From assembly GCA_023380915.1 (NCBI GenBank), contig JAMCSM010000094.1, forward strand, positions 1 to 9,774: DNA of 9,774 bases, read 5' to 3'. Position numbers and translations under genes: made by a program. Shown one piece after another: positions 1-7,034 of this stretch. This DNA comes from Actinomycetota bacterium (lineage in GTDB: Bacteria; Actinomycetota; Humimicrobiia; Humimicrobiales; Humimicrobiaceae). The stretch's first letter is position 1. Each line of letters starts with the position of its first letter. Under the pieces are notes generated by a model, which worked only from the letters and a program-made list of their open reading frames with translations, did not search any database and had not been told where the DNA came from.

Positions 1-697
1 CAGTGATGGAAAACCTGTAAAAGCTGCAAATCCAAACAGCAGGTTCACAGCGCCGGTAAAGCAGTGTCCCACTGCCTCAAAATATATGGATGATCCGAAT
101 GGTGTTCCAATTTCAGCATTAATCTTTGGAGGAAGAAGAGCAAGCCTTGCACCACTGGTTTATCAGTCATTTAACTGGCAGCACGGAGTTTTCGTTGGTT
201 CAATCATGGCTTCAGAGATTACAGCGGCACAATATGGTGCACAGGGAGCAGTGAGAAGAGATCCTATGGCTATGATTCCATTTTGTGGTTATAATATGGC
301 GGATTATTTCAGGCATTGGCTTGATATGGGAAAAAAGATACAAAACAAACCAAAAATATTTCATGTAAACTGGTTCAAAACAGATACTGATGGCAGATTT
401 CTATGGCCTGGCTTTGGGGATAATCTTCGAGTTCTGGAATGGATTGTATCAAGAGCAAAAGAGGAGACTGATGCAAAAATAACTCCAATAGGTTATGTTC
501 CATATAATAAGGATATTGATCTTACTGGTCTTGATTTAAATCAAAAAGATATGGATCAACTTCTGGATGTTAATAATGAAGGATGGCTGAAGGAAGTTCA
601 GGATATAAAAGAGTTTTATGCAAAGTTTGGCAATAGAATGCCCGAAGAAATGAACTTCGAGCTTAATAGCCTGTTTGAAAGATTATCTAAAAAATAA
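1..697 (+). CDS. pckG: GTP-dependent phosphoenolpyruvate carboxykinase, C-terminal part (5' end outside window)
   Basis: Cytosolic enzyme that interconverts oxaloacetate + GTP and phosphoenolpyruvate + CO2 + GDP, linking the C4 acids to gluconeogenesis or anaplerosis. The reading frame is open from base 2, so the gene began upstream; an ATG at 86 is internal. Before that ATG the frame already encodes the family motif NSRFTAPVKQCP. Counting from the internal Met, FGGRR (14-18), SFNWQHGVFVG (28-38) and PFCGYN (65-70) are typical of the GTP family and not of the ATP family. NWF, RFLWPGF and GDN supply F97, F105, F110 and N113, with the same spacing as the guanine-binding F517, F525, F530 and N533 of the human enzyme, so GTP/GDP use is well supported. 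The P-loop and active-site cysteine lie upstream and cannot be checked. It converges on the DUF1015 gene with 16 bases between the stops. The C-terminus looks intact. Confidence 0.97.
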   Translation, partial: SDGKPVKAANPNSRFTAPVKQCPTASKYMDDPNGVPISALIFGGRRASLAPLVYQSFNWQHGVFVGSIMASEITAAQYGAQGAVRRDPMAMIPFCGYNMADYFRHWLDMGKKIQNKPKIFHVNWFKTDTDGRFLWPGFGDNLRVLEWIVSRAKEETDAKITPIGYVPYNKDIDLTGLDLNQKDMDQLLDVNNEGWLKEVQDIKEFYAKFGNRMPEEMNFELNSLFERLSKK

Positions 698-715
698 GAC
701 AGATCATCACCTGTC
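698..715 (-). terminator. Weak hairpin between convergent pckG and DUF1015 stops
   Basis: GACAG (698-702) and CTGTC (711-715) form a 5-bp stem with an 8-base loop. Read on the minus strand it is followed by TTATTTTTT, so it could end the DUF1015 transcript, whose stop codon (714-716) lies in the stem. On the plus strand no T run follows. The stem is short and this is a tentative call. Confidence 0.3.
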
Positions 716-2057
716 AAAACTTATACAGAACCATACCACTGCAGGGCTTGGGGTAAAAGTAGGTTGATTTTTGGGGCATGATTTCACCTCTTAAAGACAA
801 GTCTTCTACTACACCAATATCAGGGGCATTTAATATAAATCCTGCATCGAATTCTGCATTAACAACGTCTTCTATTACTTCCTGAATGGTGTGCAGGAAT
901 TTTATATCCCCTATCTCATACGGGCTGAGTAAAATTCCAAGTAATAATTTATGAAGAATGTTTACATCAAGGTTTTCATATTCAAAATCAAAATTCTCTT
1001 CTTTAAGCTCCAATTTTTTATAAGCGATCTCGATATCATTTTTAAGAGTTATGAAAAAGCTGTCTTTATTGCTAAAATAAACTACGAGGCTTTTAAGACC
1101 TTTTGACTTTGAACCAATCATTTTTTCGTTTATAAGTTCTTCGTTAAAATTTGTTATGTTTTCAATTTCGAAATATTCCTTTATTTTTGTTTTTAAAACC
1201 TCGGGAGCCAGGGTATTGTTGAATTTAATTACCCTGTGCGTAGGATGGATTATTATATCTTTCTGATTGCTTGCTACAAATAAAGTAAGTACATAGTCTT
1301 CGGGTAAAAAAATATCATCGCCAGTTGATACTTTGTGGGAAGCTTTGATCTTGTTTGGACTGCTTTCTTCGTTTTTTTTGATTTCTTCCTTATATAACCT
1401 TGAGGTCTCATAGCGGTGATGTCCATCAGCTATAAGAAGTGTTTTATTTTTCATTAAATCTATGATTTTTTTAATTGTCTCTGCATCGTTTATCTTCCAC
1501 ATCCTGAAGCCTAAAGTATTGTCATATTCTGCATTTGTAGATACATCTGCTTCACAATCTAAATATTTTTGTAAGGCATAATTTATTTCATTGCTGCTGT
1601 CATTATAAAGAGTATAGATAAATTCAAAATTCGTTCTGCATTTTCTAAGCAAATTTAATCTGTCCTCTTTGGGTTTGGGAAGAGTCTTTTCATGACGAAG
1701 TATTTTACCTTTTCCATAATCTTCAACTTTTACAAGTCCGACAAAACCACTAAACTTCTTTAAAATACCATTTTCTGTAAAACTCTCCTCTATCAAATAA
1801 AAACTTTTGTTTTCTTCAAATATTAAAATATCATTTTCGATCCAGTTATTAAGAGTATCACGTGCAACTTCATACCTGGTCTTATTTTCAGTATCATCGG
1901 GTAGTGTAAGGTTCACTATATTATAAAAATTTTGAAGCTTCAAAGCCCCTTTCATTTCGGGTGAAATAATATCGTAAGGAGGTGCTATTACTTTTGATAT
2001 TTCAGGTATCTTATTCCGATTATATCTAAGCCCGTTGAGTGGTAAAATATCAACCAT
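714..2057 (-). CDS. DUF1015 family protein (COG4198-like)
   Basis: A 447-residue soluble protein with no signal peptide or membrane segment. I recognise the DUF1015 family by VIAPPYDIIS (residues 23-32), the RHEKT...DR...LLR segment (about 121-138), ADGHHRYETS (210-219) and the C-terminal MPQKSTYFYPK...SG. The length is normal for the family. Its biochemical role is not settled as far as I know. The GHHR motif resembles the G-x-HR motif of ParB/SerK-type folds, which hints at a nucleotide-handling enzyme, but that is inference. Family members often lie near serine-biosynthesis genes (serA, serC); none is here. The ATG at 2057 is preceded at 6-nt spacing by AGGAAGGG (complement of 2064-2071) and by a good promoter further up, so the start is secure. 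It is divergent from hypB and shows no obvious link to the hydrogenase. Confidence 0.93.
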   Translation of the reverse strand: MVDILPLNGLRYNRNKIPEISKVIAPPYDIISPEMKGALKLQNFYNIVNLTLPDDTENKTRYEVARDTLNNWIENDILIFEENKSFYLIEESFTENGILKKFSGFVGLVKVEDYGKGKILRHEKTLPKPKEDRLNLLRKCRTNFEFIYTLYNDSSNEINYALQKYLDCEADVSTNAEYDNTLGFRMWKINDAETIKKIIDLMKNKTLLIADGHHRYETSRLYKEEIKKNEESSPNKIKASHKVSTGDDIFLPEDYVLTLFVASNQKDIIIHPTHRVIKFNNTLAPEVLKTKIKEYFEIENITNFNEELINEKMIGSKSKGLKSLVVYFSNKDSFFITLKNDIEIAYKKLELKEENFDFEYENLDVNILHKLLLGILLSPYEIGDIKFLHTIQEVIEDVVNAEFDAGFILNAPDIGVVEDLSLRGEIMPQKSTYFYPKPCSGMVLYKF

Positions 2058-2104
2058 TTTGATCCCTTCCTGAAAGTTATAAATTTTAGCAAAATTGGAT
2101 TTGA

Positions 2105-2133
2105 ATTATAAATGAAAAAATATTTAATATCAA
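2105..2133 (-). promoter_or_regulatory. Sigma-70-type promoter of the DUF1015 gene
   Basis: On the minus strand, TTGATA (complement of 2128-2133) is separated by exactly 17 bases from TATAAT (complement of 2105-2110). That matches the consensus at 5 of 6 and 6 of 6 positions. It sits about 48 bases upstream of the ATG at 2057 and implies a leader of roughly 40 nt. Confidence 0.75.
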
Positions 2134-2165
2134 ATTTTACCTTAATTTTTGCCCTAATTTTTTTC

Positions 2166-2194
2166 TTAAACATATGAAATAATTGATGTATAAT
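2166..2194 (+). promoter_or_regulatory. Candidate promoter of hypB
   Basis: A perfect TATAAT (2189-2194) lies upstream of hypB on the plus strand. The best -35 at 17-base spacing is TTAAAC (2166-2171), which matches only 3 of 6 consensus positions. The start of transcription would be near 2200, giving a leader of about 80 nt. The -10 is convincing. The weak -35 suggests either modest expression or an activator. Confidence 0.5.
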
Positions 2195-2213
2195 TTAGTG
2201 GTTTACTTTAAGA

Positions 2214-2239
2214 CCTTTTTAAGATTTTTTTGAAAAAGG
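2214..2239 (+). other. AT-rich hairpin in the hypB leader
   Basis: CCTTTTT (2214-2220) pairs perfectly with AAAAAGG (2233-2239) across a 12-base loop, 44 bases before the hypB start. No T run follows on the plus strand, so it is not a normal terminator. It may simply reflect the A/T tracts here. Any regulatory role is unproven. Confidence 0.3.
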
Positions 2240-2282
2240 AATCATAATTGTTAGGGATATTTTTAGAGAAGGCGGGACTGTT

Positions 2283-2924
2283 ATGAAAATAGATGTTGTT
2301 GAAAATGTTATGCAATACAATAAGGAAGAAGCTGATAAAAACAGAAATATTTTCAAAAAAAATAGAATACTTGTTTTAAATTTATTATCGGCGCCAGGAG
2401 CTGGAAAAACATCATTAATTATAGAAACAATCAAAAAACTTAAGGACAGACAGATCATAGGTGTGATCGAAGGTGATATTTCTTCAACTCATGATGCTGA
2501 GAAAATTAAGAATCATATTGATAATGTGGTGCAGATAAATACAGGCGGAACCTGTCATCTGAATGCATCAATGGTAGCAAAAGCTATCGAAAAATTGGAT
2601 TTGGCTGCTCTGGATATCATTTTTATTGAAAATGTGGGCAATCTTATATGTCCTGTAGGTTTTGATCTCGGGGAAGGCTTTAAGGTTCTTGTTTCATCAG
2701 TAACCGAGGGGGACGATAAGCCTGTTAAATATCCAAAAGCTTTTACAAAAGCAGATATTATTGTACTCAATAAAATTGATATGATTGATTATAATGACTT
2801 CAATTATGACTTTTTTGAAATCAATGTAAAAAAATTAAATCCTGGTGTGAACATATTAAAGGTTTCATGTAAAAAAGACACAGGACTTGAAGAATGGGTA
2901 AGCTGGATCAAAAGTAAACTGTAA
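2283..2924 (+). CDS. hypB: Hydrogenase nickel-incorporation GTPase HypB
   Basis: SIMIBI-class GTPase that, with HypA, delivers nickel to the large subunit of [NiFe] hydrogenases; its dimer holds metal at the GTPase interface. The 213-residue protein has the P-loop APGAGKTS (37-44), EGDISSTHDAE (63-73), the interface metal site TGGTCHLNA (88-96, C91 and H92), ENVGNLICPVGFDLGE (116-131, C123) and the guanine-specificity motif NKID (163-166). It lacks both the N-terminal CxxCGC nickel motif and the His-rich stretch seen in some HypB proteins, so it looks like the short, catalytic-only form that does not store nickel. The ATG at 2283 follows GAGAAGGCGGG (2266-2276). The hydrogenase operon starts 149 bases downstream on the same strand. 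hypA, the usual upstream partner, is absent; the neighbour there is the divergent DUF1015 gene. Confidence 0.97.
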   Translation: MKIDVVENVMQYNKEEADKNRNIFKKNRILVLNLLSAPGAGKTSLIIETIKKLKDRQIIGVIEGDISSTHDAEKIKNHIDNVVQINTGGTCHLNASMVAKAIEKLDLAALDIIFIENVGNLICPVGFDLGEGFKVLVSSVTEGDDKPVKYPKAFTKADIIVLNKIDMIDYNDFNYDFFEINVKKLNPGVNILKVSCKKDTGLEEWVSWIKSKL

Positions 2925-2974
2925 ATATTTTTTTATTTTTTTCAAAATTTTAAGAATTTTTTCGGGATTTTTAT

Positions 2975-3003
2975 TTGACAGCTTGTGCTTTTGGTGATAT
3001 GTT
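2975..3003 (+). promoter_or_regulatory. Strong extended -10 promoter of the hydrogenase operon
   Basis: TTGACA (2975-2980, perfect -35) is followed after 17 bases by TATGTT (2998-3003, 4 of 6). TG at 2995-2996 makes this an extended -10 (TGnTATGTT). Transcription should start near 3009-3010, giving a 64-nt leader before hydB. The four hydrogenase genes can therefore be transcribed apart from hypB. Confidence 0.75.
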
Positions 3004-3049
3004 TTGTTGTTACAAAGTATTTACAAACTCAGTTTTATAAAATTACAAA
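3003..3049 (+). promoter_or_regulatory. Three phased TTACAAA repeats and an inverted repeat: putative operator
   Basis: TTACAAA occurs at 3010-3016, 3021-3027 and 3043-3049, with start-to-start distances of 11 and 22 bases (one and two helical turns). The first copy also forms the right arm of TTTGT-TGTT-ACAAA (3003-3016), which overlaps the last base of the -10 and the expected start site. The position, phasing and repetition suggest binding of a regulator along one face of the DNA. Rex sites have a wider spacing between TTGT and ACAA, so I do not assign Rex. The regulator is unknown. Confidence 0.45.
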
Positions 3050-3073
3050 GAACGGATATAGGAAGGAGACCAG

Positions 3074-4105
3074 ATGCTTTATAAAATCCTAAAAAAGGAT
3101 GATTATAATGATTTTGTAAAAAAGCTTATATCGGACTATATTTTTATCGGTCCTGTTAAAAAAAATAAAGCAGTTCATGATTTTGTACCAATAAAAGATT
3201 TTGCAAGGCTTGATTTAAATTATAAACGAACTACAATACCACCCGCAAAAAAGATTCTTTTTACCCCGGTTGAGACTCTTATCCAATATGAAATTGGAGA
3301 AGACATAAAGGTTAAACCAAACATTGAGGCTAGGGAAATGATTCTCTTTGGAATAGATGCCTGTGATTTAAATGGCATGAATTTTCTCGACAGGTTTTTT
3401 TCAACAGACTTTATCGATGAAAATTATTTTTCAAAAAGAAGGAATCTTATTGTAATTGGGGTAGATAGAATGCCATCTGAAACATGTTTTGCATTAAGCA
3501 TGGGAAAAGAATATGTAAAAGATGGATTTGATTTGTTTTTAACTGATCTTAAAGACAGATATTTTGTAAGAGTCGGTACTGAAAAAGGCAAGGAAATACT
3601 TGAAAAATATGCCAGAACCGGTGAAGCAGTTAAAAAAGATTTCAGCGATTACAATAAGTTTCTGGATAATTACAGAAGTAAATTCAAGCAAAAAGTTGAT
3701 ATAAATAATTTTTATGACAATTACGAACCGATTTATGATGATAAAGAATTCTGGAACAAAGTTGCAAAGGATTGTTACAGTTGCGGATCCTGTTGTCTTG
3801 TATGTCCTACATGTTTTTGTTTTAATGTAAAAGATGAGATGGAATTAAATTTGACAAATGGCAGTAGAGTTAGGGAATGGGATTCCTGTATGATTCCGGA
3901 ATATGGTTTATGCGCGGGAGGGCATAATTTCAGGCCTGATAAGGAAAACAGGTTAAAGCAAAGATATAGATGTAAACTTAAAACTTACGTAGACAAATTC
4001 GGGACTTACAGTTGTGTGGGCTGCGGGAGATGTATCGAAGCCTGCATGGCAAAAATAAATATAGCCGATGATATTAATTCGGTAAAGAAAGAGGTGAGTG
4101 TGTAG
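3074..4105 (+). CDS. hydB: [NiFe] hydrogenase beta subunit, 4Fe-4S dicluster protein (sulfhydrogenase HydB / AsrA-like)
   Basis: Electron-transfer subunit that would pass electrons between the hydrogenase core and the flavin subunit; cytoplasmic. The 343 residues show the family segment GIDACDLNGMNFLDRFF (93-109, matching G-x-x-PCDL...LDR-x-F), PSETCFALSMG (134-144), and two C-terminal cluster motifs: CYSCGSCCLVCP (C234, C237, C240, C244) and CVGCGRCIEAC (C314, C317, C320, C324). The second motif ends in CM rather than the usual CP. Extra cysteines (C241, C247, C249) crowd the first cluster. The start is fixed by GGAAGGAG (3061-3068) five bases before ATG. It is the first gene of hydBGDA, with two bases to hydG. 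AsrA of anaerobic sulfite reductase is the same family, but the delta and alpha genes that follow settle this as a hydrogenase subunit. Confidence 0.93.
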   Translation: MLYKILKKDDYNDFVKKLISDYIFIGPVKKNKAVHDFVPIKDFARLDLNYKRTTIPPAKKILFTPVETLIQYEIGEDIKVKPNIEAREMILFGIDACDLNGMNFLDRFFSTDFIDENYFSKRRNLIVIGVDRMPSETCFALSMGKEYVKDGFDLFLTDLKDRYFVRVGTEKGKEILEKYARTGEAVKKDFSDYNKFLDNYRSKFKQKVDINNFYDNYEPIYDDKEFWNKVAKDCYSCGSCCLVCPTCFCFNVKDEMELNLTNGSRVREWDSCMIPEYGLCAGGHNFRPDKENRLKQRYRCKLKTYVDKFGTYSCVGCGRCIEACMAKINIADDINSVKKEVSV

Positions 4106-4107
4106 AC

Positions 4108-4938
4108 ATGAACAACATATATGTTCCGGAAATAGCAAAAATTATACGTATTGATACCGTAACACCTACTGAAAAGATATTTGATGTTTCCTTTGTAGAT
4201 AAGAATATGCAGAAGAATTTTAATTTTGAACCCGGACAATTTGTTGAATGCACGGTTTTCGGGGTTGGTGAAGCCCCATTCTGTCTTGCTTCTAATCCGA
4301 ATAATAAAGATAAATTCCAACTTTGTGTCAGGAGTATCGGAAATGTATCCAATGCACTTCATAATATGAAGGAAGGTTCCAGAATCGGTATCAGAGGACC
4401 ATTTGGAAAAGGAACATTTCCTTGTGAAGAAGCCAGGGGAAATAATGTGCTCGTAGTGGCTGGAGGTCTTGGACTTCCGCCTCTTATGTCTTTTTTAACT
4501 TATATAATGGACAACAGGGACGATTATAAAAAAGTCATGATAATTTATGGTGCTGTAAATCCTGAAAGTATTCTTTTTAAGAATGACATACAATACTTGA
4601 GCACAAGAGATGATATATCTGTTTGCTTGACTGTAGACAATCCTGATGAAAAATGGACTGGTGAAATAGGTGTATGCACTAAATTGATACCGAGAGTTGA
4701 CTTTCCACCCGACAATACCTGCACAATTGTCTGCGGTCCTCCGGTAATGTATAAATATGTCGTACAGGAACTTGAAAAGAAAAATTTTAAAGAAGATAGA
4801 ATATTCCTGTCACTTGAGAGAAGGATGGAATGTGGTGTCGGAAAATGCAATCACTGTCATATAGGAAATAAAATGGTATGTATAGATGGTCCTGTATTCA
4901 GCTTATGGGAAATAAGAAATTTAAAGGAGGCTATTTAA
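4108..4938 (+). CDS. hydG: [NiFe] hydrogenase gamma subunit, FAD/NAD(P)-binding oxidoreductase
   Basis: Diaphorase-like subunit of the ferredoxin-NADP reductase / PyrK superfamily that exchanges electrons between NAD(P)H and the Fe-S chain. Of 276 residues, about 1-105 form the FAD-binding barrel (PGQFVECTVFGVGEAP at 42-57). About 110-235 form the nucleotide domain, with VAGGLGLPPLMS (117-128) and CGPP (209-212). The C-terminus carries a PyrK-type [2Fe-2S] site at C242, C247, C250 and C258, followed by DGPVF. I cannot decide between NADH and NADPH from the sequence. GAGGTGAG (4091-4098), inside the end of hydB, serves as its ribosome-binding site; the ATG comes two bases after the hydB stop. 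Its stop codon directly abuts the hydD start. AsrB is the related alternative, excluded by context. Here hydG means hydrogenase gamma subunit and is unrelated to the [FeFe] maturase of the same name. Confidence 0.93.
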   Translation: MNNIYVPEIAKIIRIDTVTPTEKIFDVSFVDKNMQKNFNFEPGQFVECTVFGVGEAPFCLASNPNNKDKFQLCVRSIGNVSNALHNMKEGSRIGIRGPFGKGTFPCEEARGNNVLVVAGGLGLPPLMSFLTYIMDNRDDYKKVMIIYGAVNPESILFKNDIQYLSTRDDISVCLTVDNPDEKWTGEIGVCTKLIPRVDFPPDNTCTIVCGPPVMYKYVVQELEKKNFKEDRIFLSLERRMECGVGKCNHCHIGNKMVCIDGPVFSLWEIRNLKEAI

Positions 4939-5691
4939 ATGAGTAAGCCAAAAGTCGGAGTATTTGGATTTACCGGATGCGGCGGATGCCAGCTTGAAAT
5001 ATTAAATCTTGAAGACCAGCTTTTAGACCTGGTTGGTGCTGTTGATATTGTTCATTTTACTGAAGCAATATCCGAGCACAGCGATACATATGAAGTCGCT
5101 TTAGTTGAAGGTTCGATATCCACGCACCATGATATTAAAGGAATTAAGCACATTGGTAGAATAGCAAAAATAGTTGTCGCTGTCGGTGCTTGTGCTTGCA
5201 CGGGAGGCCTAAACTGTCTGAAAAATCTATATGGGACTGAAAAAGCCAAAGCGCTTGTTTATGGAGATAAAAAAGAATGGATAGATTCAATAGATGTAAA
5301 ACCTGTAGATTCATATATCAAAGTAGACTACTACTCAAGAGGTTGCCCTCCAAACAGGTTTGAAATAGTTGATATTATTGAAGCGCTTATTGTCGGCAAA
5401 AAACCCGAGATACCCAATTATCCTGTTTGCATTGAATGCAAACGCCTTGGAAATACCTGTGTTTACGATCTTGGCATTACCTGCATGGGGCTGATTTCAA
5501 GGGCTGGATGTAATGCAAGATGCCCGAGTTCAATTTCAGGTTGTGAAGCGTGCAGGGGTGTAATTGACGATCCCAACGTTAATGCTCAAAAGGATATTAT
5601 GGAAAAATATGGTCTTACCCTTGAGGATATAATATCAGGTTTTAATTTATACAATGCATGTAAAAAAATAGGACAGAAAACTGCCAAATAA
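4939..5691 (+). CDS. hydD: [NiFe] hydrogenase delta (small) subunit
   Basis: Small subunit that carries electrons from the Ni-Fe site through Fe-S clusters to HydB. The 250-residue length is typical of cytoplasmic group 3 small subunits, and there is no Tat signal. The proximal cluster ligands are visible as GCGGC (C14, C17), GACACTGG (C85 and/or C87) and RGCPP (C136). C-terminal cysteines C164, C167, C174, C182, C191, C195, C202 and C205 supply two more clusters. The protein starts ATG at 4939, immediately after the hydG stop, behind a near-perfect AAAGGAGG (4923-4930), so translation of the two genes is probably coupled. An F420-nonreducing (MvhG-like) subunit is the closest alternative, but the HydB and HydG partners favour a group 3b-type assignment. 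Confidence 0.95.
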   Translation: MSKPKVGVFGFTGCGGCQLEILNLEDQLLDLVGAVDIVHFTEAISEHSDTYEVALVEGSISTHHDIKGIKHIGRIAKIVVAVGACACTGGLNCLKNLYGTEKAKALVYGDKKEWIDSIDVKPVDSYIKVDYYSRGCPPNRFEIVDIIEALIVGKKPEIPNYPVCIECKRLGNTCVYDLGITCMGLISRAGCNARCPSSISGCEACRGVIDDPNVNAQKDIMEKYGLTLEDIISGFNLYNACKKIGQKTAK

Positions 5692-5733
5692 AATAGTTCA
5701 ATTTTTAAATATAATAGTCCGGAGGTTAAATAA

Positions 5734-7008
5734 ATGGCAACGAATTTAAATATAGAAGTGGTTCCATTACCAAGAGTTGAAGGCGATGGGGATCTTGTAC
5801 TGGAAATTAAAAATAAGCAAATCAAAAAATTAATGATGAGGATTCCAGAATCACCAAGATTTTTTGAAGCTATGCTTGTTGGCAGAAAATATGATGAACC
5901 TTCTCATATAACTTCAAGGATTTGCGGTATATGCTCGGTTGCTCATACATATGCATCGATAAAAGCAACAGAAGCTGCTCTTGGAGTCAGGCCTTCTGAT
6001 CAGACCATTAATATGAGGAAACTTATATTTCATCATGAATGTGTGCAAAGTAATGTTTTGCATGTCTATTTTCTTGCTGCTCCGGATTTTTTAGGAGTCG
6101 GCAGTGTAATTCCCCTGGTTAAAACTCATCCTGAAGTAGTAAATATTGCCCTTAGAACAAAAAAAATGGCAAATGATATGGTAAGAATTATCGGTGGGAG
6201 AGCAGTTCATCCGATTACAACCGTTGTTGGCGGCTTTACCAAACTTCCAACAGAGGAAGAAATGTGGAAAATGAAAGACATGTTGAAAGCTTCTTATCCC
6301 GATTTCGAAGCTTCACTAAAAGTATTGAAAACGCTTAAAATTCCTGAATTTGGACGTGAAACAGAGTACATTTCATTAAGCGATAAAATAGACTATGCAT
6401 TATATGACGGTGATATAAAATCATCTGACGGCTGGATTATAAATGATCAGGATTATCTTTCAAAAATCAATGAAAAAGTAGTTGCCCATTCAACAGGAAA
6501 ACATTGCTGGGCATCCAGAGATTCTTATATGGTTGGAGCGTTGTCAAGATTCAATAACAATTATGAAAAACTGAGTGATAATGCGAAAACATACGCTGAT
6601 GAACTTGGACTCAAAGCACCTTGCCACAATACATTTATAAATAATATCGCTCAGTTTGTTGAGATCATTCACAGTATTGATGACAGTATCAAGCTTATTG
6701 ACGAAATAATGGAAAAAGGTCTGGATGAAGGTAAGGCCATGGCAAAAATAAATGTAAGGGCAGGAAGAGGAGTCGGCACAGTTGAAGCACCGAGAGGACT
6801 TTTGATACATGATTATACCTATGATTCAAAAGGCCGTGTAACAAAAGCAAATCTCATTATTCCCACAAATATGAATTATGCCAATATAGAAAATGACCTG
6901 CGCGCATTCGTTCCGACAGTAATTGAAAGTACCGAAGATGAGATAAGGCTTGGCTGTGAAATGTTAATAAGAGCTTATGATCCGTGTATTTCCTGTTCGG
7001 CACATTAA
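5734..7008 (+). CDS. hydA: [NiFe] hydrogenase alpha (large, catalytic) subunit, lacking the cleavable C-terminal tail
   Basis: Catalytic subunit that binds the Ni-Fe(CN)2CO centre and interconverts H2 with protons and electrons. The 424 residues contain LPRVEG (12-17), the L1 motif RICGICSVAH (62-71; C64 and C67), EAPRGLLIHDY (351-361) and the L2 motif DPCISCSAH (416-424; C418 and C421). All four nickel-ligand cysteines are present. The stop codon follows the L2 histidine directly, whereas most large subunits are made with a tail that a nickel-dependent protease removes after that residue. This protein would therefore be made in its mature form. ATG at 5734 follows GGAGG (5721-5725), 42 bases after hydD. 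A strong terminator follows the stop. The gene order beta-gamma-delta-alpha and the L1/L2 motifs fit group 3b; a phylogeny would be needed to fix the subgroup. Confidence 0.96.
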   Translation: MATNLNIEVVPLPRVEGDGDLVLEIKNKQIKKLMMRIPESPRFFEAMLVGRKYDEPSHITSRICGICSVAHTYASIKATEAALGVRPSDQTINMRKLIFHHECVQSNVLHVYFLAAPDFLGVGSVIPLVKTHPEVVNIALRTKKMANDMVRIIGGRAVHPITTVVGGFTKLPTEEEMWKMKDMLKASYPDFEASLKVLKTLKIPEFGRETEYISLSDKIDYALYDGDIKSSDGWIINDQDYLSKINEKVVAHSTGKHCWASRDSYMVGALSRFNNNYEKLSDNAKTYADELGLKAPCHNTFINNIAQFVEIIHSIDDSIKLIDEIMEKGLDEGKAMAKINVRAGRGVGTVEAPRGLLIHDYTYDSKGRVTKANLIIPTNMNYANIENDLRAFVPTVIESTEDEIRLGCEMLIRAYDPCISCSAH

Positions 7009-7034
7009 CCAATCAACGTATTTATAAATATTAT

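Noticed and set aside
1988..2173. 61-residue minus-strand open frame overlapping the DUF1015 start
   Set aside because: It overlaps the DUF1015 N-terminus in another frame, runs across the DUF1015 promoter, and its composition (K, I, F-rich) is that of translated AT-rich non-coding DNA.
2944..2960. AAAATT-TTAAG-AATTTT inverted repeat after hypB as a terminator
   Set aside because: Only 6 A/T pairs with just two T before a C; too weak to call. hypB read-through into hydB therefore remains possible.
3003..3016. TTTGT-TGTT-ACAAA as a Rex operator
   Set aside because: Rex sites place TTGT and ACAA about ten bases apart; here they are four bases apart. Kept only as part of an unassigned operator.
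4006..4362. Minus-strand open frames opposite the hydB-hydG junction
   Set aside because: They are antisense shadows of well-supported hydB and hydG coding sequence and have no recognisable motif or ribosome-binding site.
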